Positions 45,029-55,135 of a stretch of DNA of 64,000 nt are shown one piece after another. Source of the stretch: Bifiguratus adelaidae. Taxonomy: Eukaryota; Mucoromycota; Endogonomycetes; Endogonales. Every line of letters begins with the position of its first letter. The stretch's first letter is position 1. A program made the translations under genes and the position numbers. The stretch spans positions 27,624 through 91,623 of the forward strand of contig MVBO01000001.1 in NCBI GenBank assembly GCA_002261195.1. The letters run 5' to 3'. The notes below the pieces were generated by a model. The model had not been told where the DNA came from. It was given only the letters and a program-made list of their open reading frames with translations, and did no database searches.

Positions 45029-47856
45029 ATGGCGGGCAGAGAGGATATACCCGAGTTTGTTACGCCGCCAATACCTTTTGTGACGCATCCTTACTACGGC
45101 TCGGCGCACTTTAGCTCTCTGAAGCTGAAAGTTCCTGTCTCTACTGAACAAGAAACACCCATACCCGTGGAAGAAGCCGTGGAAACGGTACAAGTGCCAG
45201 AGCACGCCGAGAATGAGGCGCCCGCAGACGCAACGTTGACATTGCACGCGGCGGTTCAGGCGAATGACCTAACCCAAGTACGCGAGTTGGCGCAACAAGC
45301 AAGTATTAATGCTTCCAATGCTGCCACGGGTACCACGCCGCTTCAGCTTGCGTGTTCTCGTGGCTATCTGGACATTGTCAAGTTTCTGATAGAAGATTGC
45401 GGCGCGATTGTGGATTTGGCCAACAAGGAAGGCGAGGTATGTCTTGACGGCCGAGCATGACCACCATTGACGCTTCATGGGCCTAGACTCCCCTACACAA
45501 GGCTTGCTACTTTGGCCACCTCGCCGTTGCCCACTATCTATTGAGCAAACATGCCAATATCAACCAGGCAGACAAGGATGGGTGGACGCCACTACATAAC
45601 GCGTGTTCTCGTGGCAATGAACATGTTGTGGCCTTACTTTTGGATAATGGGGCCAAGGTGGATGAGGGCAACGTCATGGGATATACACCACTAAGTAAGC
45701 TATTGACCCAATTTCGAGCAATGTGTTCATGTCTTGTCTAGTAAGCGCTGCATCCAAGGGCTACCAAAGCATTGTCGAGCTATTGCTTCAACATGGATCT
45801 GCAGATCCTCTATTAAAGGATAAGTTTGGTGAAAGTGCCTATGATGCGGCGGCAGCAGCTGGGTGGCCGCATATATGCGAGGTGTTGGAGGAAGCGGAGA
45901 TGAACGCACTCACCTCCACATCCGAAGGTGAGTCCACACGGGTCTATGAGACTATGGAGATTGATCCCAATGTGCAGAAATTGAACCGAGATACGATCCC
46001 CTGGAGCAACACAATACCATCCCTGTCATCCTTTACGAGAACCAACGGTCGCAACAATCTCTGTTGGCGCAGTTCTCGAAGCCAGTATTCTCCACATCAC
46101 ATTTACTACCATCAGATACATGCGGTCCATGGTCGTCCGCTGCTACTGGAAGACCCATGACGAAATCAGAAGTTCAGTTGCCTTCCCTACATCGATCCCG
46201 AGCAGAGCAAAGCGGGCCTTGGTTCTGGTTAACGGACTGGCAGTTAGATTATATCCATCCCAAAGCGGATCCGCGCACGGGGTGGTCCTACGCACACGCA
46301 TTTACCGATCCTGATGAGGAATGGACGCCAACAGATCCAGCAACCGGAAATTGGGTTCGCAGACGAGGATGGGTACGAGTGATGAAAAAGCGTCTAGACA
46401 TGGGGGAGCACTCCTATCAAGAGGATCGTAGACATTGGACAAGCGGCGAATATTTGGAGCGCGCTGACGAGCTTGTGCGACGAGCGTCTGCACATGCCAA
46501 TTTGTCTGGCAGTGACCAAGAAGGCAACGTTGTGAACGCTCGAAACCGGCTCAAGGCTTATGAGGACGCTATCCAGATCCTCTTGGGTGGCTTAAAGGGT
46601 ACGTATGGCCAATGGCGAGGTTGAGCGCCACGCTGACCATTTCTTTAGCTGATCAAGACGATGAACGAAGGCAAAGGGCGACGCAGCAGGTTTCTGAATA
46701 TCTTCAGATTGCAGAAAATCTCGCAAATATGATCGCCAATGATGACCCTGGTGCACAGGAGCCGTCAGAACAGCCAATCGAGCTGGACACTGTGATGACT
46801 GGTCTTCGACTTGCGCCGAATGAAATGTCTGATACAGCCATCTTGTCGACTTCGGCACCACTACCCATACCTGACCCCACGGCCTCGAACTTTCTCGGTC
46901 CACGCCTTCATCGGGCGCATTCCACCGTGGCTGCATCCATTAATCCTACCACCGCCACCATGGCTAGTCTGCTCAAGCCTGCGCTCGAAACTGGCGAACT
47001 AGAGGAAATGGTGGGCAGAGGAGGCGCATCTACTGGAGCACAACATGCCACAGGTGACCAGGAGGACAATGAGTCAGTGCTACAAAACACTGTGTTGAAC
47101 CTTGATCACGGCGATGACGACATGCAAGCTACCGGTCCAACGCTTCATGTCATGCCGGAACCTTCGGATCCATCCAGCTTACCTCGCCAATGGGAAAGCG
47201 ACGACGCTGCGAGCGAATGCCGACGATGCGGTCGACGCTTCACGTTTCTTAATCGCCGACATCATTGCAGACGTTGTGGCTTACTTGTATGCGATCGTTG
47301 TTCGAGCAATCGTGCCGTATTAGCACCCAGCCAAGTCCTCCACGATCCCTATACGACCCCAACGTATTACTACAGCACATCGTTCCCTGAAGCTCACCGC
47401 GTATGCGACCATTGTTACATGCAATTGGGTAGCCAAGGCGGTATCGCCACGACATCGCACCGACAGAACGTGGCATCCGCCTCGGTGCCCAACACGCCCT
47501 CGCCTCATCTGACCCCACATCACATGCGCCGCAGCCTCTCCTCTCAATCCCTCATGACGGAATGTCCCGTCTGCGGCCGTAATCTACGAGAATTCGGCTC
47601 AACCTCCGAACAGGAAGCCCATGTCAAGGATTGCTTGGAAGGACGTAACGAAGGCTTGCCGTCTGTTCCGGTCCGATATGTGGTCTACAAATTGACGCCC
47701 GACAGTCCACTCATTGGCCGGGAATGTCCCATTTGTTTTGAGGAATTTGAAGCCATGGCCACGATTGCCAGATTGAATTGCCTCTGTTCATACCATCTTC
47801 ACTGTATACACGATTGGTTCGCCAAGGGAAAAGAGTGTCCGGTGCATCATCGGTAG
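45029..47856 (+). CDS. Ankyrin-FYVE-RING protein, probable endosomal E3 ubiquitin ligase
   Basis: Exons 45029-45436, 45487-45694, 45742-45927, 45978-46598 and 46649-47856 give 876 residues. Order: ankyrin repeats (TTPLQLACSRGYLDIVKFLI, TPLHKACYFGHLAVAHYLL, WTPLHNACSRGNEHVVALLL, ISAASKGYQSIVELLLQHG); a region with NTIPVILYENQRSQ and a WxxD-rich part (WFWLTDWQLDYIHPKADPRT) like sporulation or Dysferlin-type segments; a FYVE finger with the lipid-binding core RRHHCRRCG; a short C2HC finger (CPVCGRNL...HVKDC); and a C-terminal RING (CPICFEEF...CSYHLHCIHDWF...CPVHH). FYVE fingers bind PI3P on endosomes and RINGs recruit E2 enzymes, so a ligase at endosomes or vacuoles is inferred, similar in role to yeast Pib1. 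Confidence 0.88.
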
Positions 47857-48010
47857 ATTGGCATATACTCTTCGATTGTGATATAGAATTGTATTGATAC
47901 AAACAATTACTTTTGCTTGTCGCAAGCCTTAGGCTACGCAGATACACACATCGATGCATAGGTGAAGGTAAAGCAGAAGATACAGGCCCACTATTTTGAG
48001 GGTTTTGCAT

Positions 48011-49026
48011 CTATTTCTGCTGCTTCTTTTTGGGAGGGGCATCTGAAAGGCATGATTAGAGTCGCGTGGTAGTCACGTTGCGGCCAGGCCCTACCATCTT
48101 CTTCCTCTTCCTCCTCCTCCTCCTCCTCAAGGTCCTCATCCTCCAAATCTATAATGCCGTCGTCATCTTCGTCAATAGCATTATAATAACTAGAAAAAAA
48201 ATGAGCAACAGAAGCAAGCAAGAATGGCAGATACACCTACTCTACAGCGTCTTCCCAAAGATCATCCGCAAGGAGCTGAGCAATTTCTGCACGTTCATCG
48301 CTCTCCAACCAATCGAAGAAGTCCAACAATTCTTCATCCTCGTCCTCTTCCTCTTCTTGTTCTCTCTTACGCTTTGAAGGTTCCTGCAAGGGGTCCGTCA
48401 GACCACGGTTGCACTCGAAAACACAATCGCGCTTACATTGCCATCATGCCACTCAATCTTGGTCTTGGTGACCTGCACGGTACCATCCTCGTTTGTCTTG
48501 ACTTCCTTGACAAGATTTCCACCCTTGAAGTGCGGGTTATCCCCGAATGTCTGACGCAGCATGATTTAACAATCAGTCAAGCGCATCAACTCGACCTTAC
48601 CAGGGTGATCTTGTAATTTTGAGGATTCGCATCATCACGATCAACACGGAAGTCCTTCAACTGCTCAAGAGCCTGATGGAATATGTCGGGATCCACTTGT
48701 GTAAGAATTAGACGCACTTTTGACCTACCTCACCAGACCCACCCATAATCATAGACCCCACGATTGGATGGTTGCCAAACTGTCCCAGCCGTCAGTAAAC
48801 ATGCATCCACAACCTAGAGCTCGCATGCCGAGTGGCACTATCGTTGAGCAACACTCACCGCGGTTGGCCAGAAGTCAGGAATGTCGGCAATTATGCCGTG
48901 TCTCTTGGCGTGAATGGGCTTGTAAAGCTCATAACGCTTCTTGGCCAATTCTCGCTCAGCAGCTTCAATCTCCTTATCCAAGGCAGATAGGGCCTGTTGT
49001 TGCGGTGTCAGCTTGTTGTCAGCCAT
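48011..49026 (-). CDS. SET/NAP-family histone chaperone (Vps75/SET-like)
   Basis: Seven exons: 48859-49026, 48734-48779, 48601-48695, 48437-48550, 48241-48383, 48095-48189 and 48011-48042, giving 230 residues. The dimerisation helix (ALSALDKEIEAAERELAKKR) leads to IPDFWPTAFGNHPIVGSM, the beta-sheet core (NYKITLTFGDNPHFKGGNLVKE, KTKIEWHDGN), the SFF-like LLDFFDWLES, and ADDLWEDAVDYYNAID, as in SET and Vps75. An acidic tail with a run of about ten Glu and a basic end (PPKKKQQK) follow. It binds H3-H4 or H2A-H2B in the nucleus. The Glu run is coded by a GAG/GAA microsatellite at about 48100-48130. Exon 2 uses donor GTGAGG; the nearby GTAGGT would break phase. Confidence 0.9.
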
Positions 49027-49082
49027 CGCGCGTCTCAGGTTAACCCTTGAAGACAAACAAAAAAGAATTAAGTGACTGCTCT

Positions 49083-50830
49083 TTACTTCTTAAGCTGAGC
49101 GTGTTCCAAAGGCTCTCCTTTGCGCTTGAGTAATGCCTTCAATTCTCGTTCTAGCAATTGCTTTTCTCCAATGCGCACTATTAGAGCATGGAGGTGTCTA
49201 ATCTGGTGAAGATCAGTGGAATTGGACAAGGTGGTCAACTCTTCTTGATCCGTCTAGCGTGCCTTTGGATAAGGGGTGATTTGGCAACCAAGGTCGCTGT
49301 ACCTTACCTTGAGATCCGTGTCATATTCTGCTAGACGTTTCTCAAGAATTTTGCGCACTACCTGTGGGTATTTGATCTCTGGATGATCGGTCAAGCTTTC
49401 TTCTAGTTCAGTCTTGTCGACCGTGGCCCATTCTTCGGATGACATGAGCAAAATGTTGACTGGATATCGTGAGATATAAGAATGCGGACACATGCAACAC
49501 ATACCTGTGTGAATCAGGCCCTGATCCATGCCTTCGGCGTCAATCACAAAGACACTAGATCATGTGAGCAAAGGATGAGGAGGGCTGAAGAGTGCAGGGT
49601 CACTTACTCTTCGACCACATCTGCTTCCGTGAGGAAACTGATCTAGGGCACCTGTCAGACGTATTGCAGCACTATAGCACATGGCCAACCTTTTTCTTCT
49701 TTTCCTTGGGATTCATGCCTTCCGTGCACATTTCAACGACTTGTTCTCCATTGATCTCTACAATATCGTGTGGGTTGTCGACGTCCACAAATCCGTACTT
49801 TCGTAACAGATCCGCATTGCAAAGATCACTGTAAGTGTTGAAGATTTGGTTGCCCACAGGGATTGGATGGATAGCTCGCATGACGAGATGGATCGATGAA
49901 TCGTAAAAGAGCCTGGCATTGTTGTGTCCAGTCTTGTGATTCAAGGTATCAGCCAAGGGAACCATTGATATCACGTTTGGTGGCTCTTCGTCATCGGAAT
50001 CCTCGTCGTCCATGTCATGTCTTGCGGAGTCATCGATTGGGACAGGCTTCGCTTCTGTTGTACCTTGTGTCGGTACATGAAAGCTATAGGCCATAATAAT
50101 GGAGGCGCAGAGATGATAAAGCTGAGCGTTGTGTACATTCTGGTCAAAGATGTCTTTGTGTTTCTGTATATGCCGTTAGAGTCCTGTTTGAGACTATCAT
50201 TCGCCCTGACTTGCCTTGATAATGGGCAAAAGAGCACCTTTAAAGTTGGCATCGGCATCCTCTTTGCCGATCTTGTCTAAGTTGGGCACGAGTGAGGATA
50301 ACTTCCACAATGGCTGCTGTTACACTTGCCTATGACACCCGTCGCTTTCAAGTGCTTCAGATCGTTCTGGTCCCAAAACATGGGCGTATCCAGAGATTTA
50401 GGTAGTATATCTAAGGGTGAATTCCGTGTCAGAGATTGCATGCACACGCCTGAACGAACAGGATTACCGAAATAAGGTTTCCACCGCGAATCACTCTTTC
50501 CGCTTTCGTACATCATACTCAGTATCAACGGATTCCACCCATTAAGTTCATCAAGAACCTCTTTCAAGGCTGGTTGATCTTTCAGTGTAGAGGTCTGGAC
50601 AGCCAAAAGGACACTCCTTGGTAATGAAAAGAGCTCCTCATTTTCCTGATTGGATTGTTAGCTTAAGGACCGAAATGGATCTGATCACGTACGCTAATGT
50701 CCGCCTTGGCAATCACACCTCTTCCAGCACCCTCACTCGTATAATCATGTATCGCAATCTTGTCTGATATCGTGGCTCCTTCGCCTTTGAGCCAGCTCAA
50801 GAAGGCTTCGTTCTCCTTGTCAAAGGTCAT
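49083..50830 (-). CDS. SET-domain protein lysine methyltransferase (SETD6/Rkm-type)
   Basis: Nine exons: 50693-50830, 50468-50645, 50330-50410, 50215-50276, 49690-50163, 49608-49642, 49505-49554, 49308-49459 and 49083-49253, giving 446 residues with all phases correct. The N-terminal SET part has IHDYTSEGAGRGVIAKADIS; an inserted helical iSET region contains DTPMFWDQNDLKHL; the SAM site is PLADTLNHKTGHNNARL; the end of SET is IFNTYSDLCNADLLRKYGFV. The C-terminal half is the Rubisco-LSMT-type substrate-binding domain. Yeast Rkm1-Rkm4 methylate ribosomal proteins and SETD6 methylates RelA; which substrate applies here is unknown. Introns 3 (50277-50329) and 4 (50164-50214) both start GCAAGT. 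The stop is 56 bp from the histone-chaperone start. Confidence 0.93.
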
Positions 50831-52867
50831 TAGCGGTTTTAACGAATATAACACCTAAAATGGAAATCAGCGCAGTTACGCGCGCGATGCCCTTCTACAA
50901 TGCCACGGTTTGTAGGCTACTCTCGTCTATAGCGGGGTATAATGCAGCAGGAAAGACGGTTTAACATGGAACGATGTAATTGTATGACTGATGTGGAGGC
51001 ATCGATAGTGATTCACACTGATTTGTATAATAGGCTTCGGTCCCATTCGCGTGCACTGGCTTTTACTTCCCTGCTTGTTCTTGTTCAGTAGAGGTTAGCG
51101 TGCTCTCAGATGGGCTATGAACTGCTAGTAGCGTGCATGTGCTGTTGCACTTGCTTATCCACAGGACACCACCACGTCACGGTCGCACCCGCCCACGACG
51201 GCACATTGAATGCGATAGTGGCAATGATGAAGTGTCTCTCCGTCGAACAAGCTCTACGCATGGAACAAGTGCTTCAAGCCATGGGTAGGCATACGATGCA
51301 GTGTGGCATTCATAAGGGTGTAGTTCATGCGCTTGCAGGTATGTGGAATGTACATTATACTGTGGTGTAACATTCCCCTGCATCTAAATGGACGCCAACC
51401 TGGATTGCGCAGCTTCATCTCTCATCTTGCTGATGGTGATCAATTTGGATCGATCGTCGTCTGTTCGAAGGACACGGAGATCGGTCAAGGCACGCCACAA
51501 GTTGAACGCGGGTGATATGAGCTACAAAACGGTTCATATGCTACAGGACAGTATTGACTAGCTTATGACTTGCACGCGCCTATGTCTCTTATCGCGATTG
51601 CCACAGGAGGTTAGCCAAGGGTCGATCACGCCCCTTGGGTCAAGGAACGCACCTCAAGAAACTCTCACGCGTTTGAAGCGCGCATGATTGCATTGCACAG
51701 CGCACTTGAATAATCGTGCCACTTTCGCGCTATTTTCGTTACAGGTATGGACATCGCAGCAGCACTGTTACGGAACATGGGCTCGGTGACGCCCGGTACT
51801 TGTCTACTTCGGTATAGTGGCGGGACGTGGATTAGAATTGCGGTGAAGCTTCCAGACGTCTCACACAGGTGGGTTTAGGTACACCATCATCAGCAACTTT
51901 TCATCCAATTACGCTATCAAACGACGATCGGACAACCTTTATTCCGAGCGACATACCTGACGGTCTGTCAGCCAATCTAACGATAAACGACTTGGAAGAT
52001 GACTTCGAAGCATTCGTCTGGTACGACAAGCAAGTTTCGACCACAGTCAACAGATCACTTTCGATGACGTCGCCGAGGTACAAACTTGTAATGCATCCTG
52101 ACGTCTTCACGGCGACATCTGCGCGAAGACACTTACTAGCAGGGCACATCTGATCGTTTTTACCGAGGTGCGACCTACAACCCCATCCAATCTCCTGCTC
52201 CCCTCTTTCGAGAGTGGTGGGTAGGTTCTCGGATCAGTCGAGTGCTCTAAGCAGCAACTTCTCCGTGGACACTCGGTGGCAGGCGGAGCTAATTTTTCTT
52301 TGCTTCCTTCATTGTTGGATGCCTTGTGTCCGCCGATTCAACCTCAAACACCTCGATGACACATACTCGCGAATTTCCCTGAGCGACCTGTACGACAAGT
52401 TCATCAAAAGAACGATACGCAATCCGACATTGACGATCGTTCGGCCACCGAGCTGGGCTGCTTCCGAAATACCGTGCCTTCGATCTCACAAGACTTGACA
52501 ATGCCCACTGGAAACGATAAGTTCGCGTACAACGCAGCGTGACAGCCTCCACAAAGATGTCCATTCCACTTAGCAACATGACTTGGAAGTTCAGCCTGCA
52601 TAAAAACCGTTGGAATAGTCGAAAAGATTATTCGACATCGAATATCGGGCTTAGGTCAAGTTCGTTATCGTTTCATCGTGATCAGTGCTAACCATTGTTG
52701 ACTATGAGCACGACAAGTACCATTCTGCTCATTGAGGCATGTACGTCAGACTAATGCTATGCAATAATTGACCCACTTCGACACAGAGCTGGTTAATTGA
52801 TTGTCATTTGTAGTGTAATCTATTCTACATGTACACAAATGCCAAAGGTACATTCTATATATTACTA
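50831..52867. other. Gene-poor region
   Basis: 2 kb without a gene I can support. Two plus-strand open stretches (51110-51370 and 51869-52153) have some protein-like composition, for example SANLTINDLEDDFEAFVWYDK, but no recognised domain and no splice pattern that joins them. They could be a degraded or lineage-specific gene. No terminal or tandem repeats are visible. Confidence 0.35.
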
Positions 52868-55024
52868 CTAACGAGGCGCATTCATGTTGACCCAGCGCAT
52901 GGCCTTTTCTGTATCCCCTTTCTCCACTTCAACCCCACGAATGCACCAGTTGATGTGGTATCGTTGCCCCAATGCGTCATGAATCTCCTTCGCTGCACTG
53001 CGACGCTTTGTTGTCATCTCATCGACACATAGGTATAAAGGAGGTGGTGTGTTATACTTCAGGGATGTAATGTGTCGTTGTACTGGTGTGATGAGAGGTA
53101 TGAGTTCGCTTGCGGCTGTAGTCGCATCGGCCGTTTGTCCCCGACTCGTCGCACAGTAAGGATTCTGACACCAGGCATGTCCACAACCAAGGGTAAGCTG
53201 TGTATGGTATTTTCGAGCTAGCTTCTGAATCAACTTGACGTGACCACGGTCCTCTGTAGTCATCCAGAACGGCCCAAAGCAATTTGAACATAGGGACAGA
53301 ACATTTTGTGAAGCGGATCGAATACAATTTTGGTTGCTGCAGAGGACCGGCAAAGGTTGGTTCTGTCGCTGTACTTCATGCATTTTCGCGTGAAGTTGCA
53401 TTTCCTTGATCTTGACCGGCTGACCGCATTTTGCACAATCAATTGTACGTCCTCCGCAATAGGACTCATGGGCGTGGAGCCCTGCGAGTAGATCCTGAGC
53501 TGTCTCTGGAGGTGGACCTTGCGGCTGAAGTAGATGACAATATCGACATATGATGAGTTTGTCCTTGCAGTCAGTACGTCGGTGTTGTGCTAATGAAGGT
53601 ATCGAGGAAACGGTAGTTTTGCCGCACGAGCAATCGTGCGGGCTGTGGAAATAGAGGTCGTGTTTGGCTTTGGCACTTTCGTCTCCGCTAAATGAACAAC
53701 CGTCAACTGGACAATGCCAGTGCTTGTTATAATCGTCGCTGCCCTTCCGAAACACTTTGTGACATTGTGGACAAGCTACATTGTTTCTTAGGCATACTGC
53801 CTCGTGTAGCCTGAAACTTGCTTCGGGAACAAAGGTGTGGCAATTGGAGCACTGCTTTGTGCCGCCGGCTGGTGCATCGGGAAGTGGTCCTGAAGGTGAT
53901 GGTGTTTCCGTTGGTACGAGAGCGGAAACTTTGCCTGACAGCGAATATCGTGCAGGTGCTTTGTACGCGTGAACAGCGATATAAAGTGTCTTCTTGTCCG
54001 CGAAATCGACATTGTTGGATGTGATGGTGAGTGTTTGCGTTCTCGACGTCGCATTGAGCAATGACCACGTGTGATCCACCAAGCTCGGATGCTCTTCGGT
54101 GTGTACCAAAAGATCAGCATCACCACTTTCCGCAGTAAAGTGAAACTCTACTGAACAAGGATGCTGGATACTATCCAATCGGTACACGACATCGCTTCCC
54201 TCTTCAATGACACCGGTATAGGTTGTCCCTATGAGAAACGCTTTTGGCACAGTCTCTTTGGCCCCGTCCGCGCTGACAAGCTTCCCAGTGGCAATGTCAA
54301 TGTGGCCCAAAACATGATTGATGGAAGTCTTATTATTGGCAATAGGTTCCAGATCCACTTCCAGGTCGGTGTCCGTTACGCAAACTGCTCTCTCTGGTTT
54401 GAGCTCTTCCACCAGGAATTGGTATCTTTTGGCACCATGGCGAATACTCAACATTTCGCCCGTCGTAAGCGTGTTGTAGTTGGAGCGTAGATAAGACTCG
54501 AAGGCAGCTCTGTAGTCCAATATATCTTTGTAATCTGCCGAGATCGGCCGTAACCGTGCCCAGGTTCCTTTCGGCAATGTCTTGAATCGTATCACGACCG
54601 GATCGCCCTCTTTGAGATCCAGGGATTGACGCATCCACGTAGGTATTGAGCAAGTACCATCTTCAGCCGAGAACTCTTTGACGCCACCGTGATTAATATT
54701 GCGGGAGGAGGGATGGATGAGTTGGAAGGTGAGGGGTGAAGGAAGACCAGCTGGTTCGGCAGAATGTGGAGTTGTACTAGGGATATAGTCTATATCAGAC
54801 ATGTCGCTATCATCGCTGTCACTGTTATCCACGACAGCTCTTTCCTTCCGCGGCCGGCCTTGTTCAGCTGTCTTTTGCGTTATCGTTGGTGTTGGTGCTG
54901 CTGACTGCGACAAAAGTTGTTCCAGTGACGACGGAGGCAAAACAATCTTGTCACCGTCGTCCAGTAAGCTCTGTTGTGCATGCGGCACTACAATGAGTGT
55001 CTGTGAATAGGTCAATGGAGCCAT
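52868..55024 (-). CDS. UFD1-domain / zinc-finger / AZUL protein
   Basis: Intronless gene for 718 residues. After a disordered acidic N-terminus ([17 protein letters not shown]), residues about 100-260 form a UFD1-type double-psi/beta domain ([43 protein letters not shown]), the fold that binds ubiquitin and p97/Cdc48. A beta-rich middle follows. Then come repeated Cys/His fingers like TRAF-type zinc fingers ([55 protein letters not shown]). The C-terminus has [20 protein letters not shown], the AZUL zinc finger otherwise known from UBE3A. Overall a ubiquitin-pathway role with Cdc48 is inferred. Start ATG at 55022-55024, 111 bp from the divergent HSP78. Confidence 0.85.
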   Translation of the reverse strand: MAPLTYSQTLIVVPHAQQSLLDDGDKIVLPPSSLEQLLSQSAAPTPTITQKTAEQGRPRKERAVVDNSDSDDSDMSDIDYIPSTTPHSAEPAGLPSPLTFQLIHPSSRNINHGGVKEFSAEDGTCSIPTWMRQSLDLKEGDPVVIRFKTLPKGTWARLRPISADYKDILDYRAAFESYLRSNYNTLTTGEMLSIRHGAKRYQFLVEELKPERAVCVTDTDLEVDLEPIANNKTSINHVLGHIDIATGKLVSADGAKETVPKAFLIGTTYTGVIEEGSDVVYRLDSIQHPCSVEFHFTAESGDADLLVHTEEHPSLVDHTWSLLNATSRTQTLTITSNNVDFADKKTLYIAVHAYKAPARYSLSGKVSALVPTETPSPSGPLPDAPAGGTKQCSNCHTFVPEASFRLHEAVCLRNNVACPQCHKVFRKGSDDYNKHWHCPVDGCSFSGDESAKAKHDLYFHSPHDCSCGKTTVSSIPSLAQHRRTDCKDKLIICRYCHLLQPQGPPPETAQDLLAGLHAHESYCGGRTIDCAKCGQPVKIKEMQLHAKMHEVQRQNQPLPVLCSNQNCIRSASQNVLSLCSNCFGPFWMTTEDRGHVKLIQKLARKYHTQLTLGCGHAWCQNPYCATSRGQTADATTAASELIPLITPVQRHITSLKYNTPPPLYLCVDEMTTKRRSAAKEIHDALGQRYHINWCIRGVEVEKGDTEKAMRWVNMNAPR

Positions 55025-55135
55025 GAGAGAAGCAAAGGGGCAAATACCGCAGAAAGCTATAATGCTTCGTTAGCCAATCACGTGATTCGTGACTTCTGGA
55101 ACTCTCTAAGGCCCAAAACCTTGTCACTTGTCGTC
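55025..55135. promoter_or_regulatory. Shared divergent promoter with CCAAT, CACGTG palindrome and heat-shock-like element
   Basis: The 111 bp between two divergent start codons hold CCAAT (55074-55078), the perfect 12-bp palindrome AATCACGTGATT (55076-55087) centred on an E-box, and TTCTGGAA (55094-55101), which is a two-unit TTC-nn-GAA heat-shock-factor core. A heat-shock site is expected for HSP78. Function is inferred from motifs only. Confidence 0.45.
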
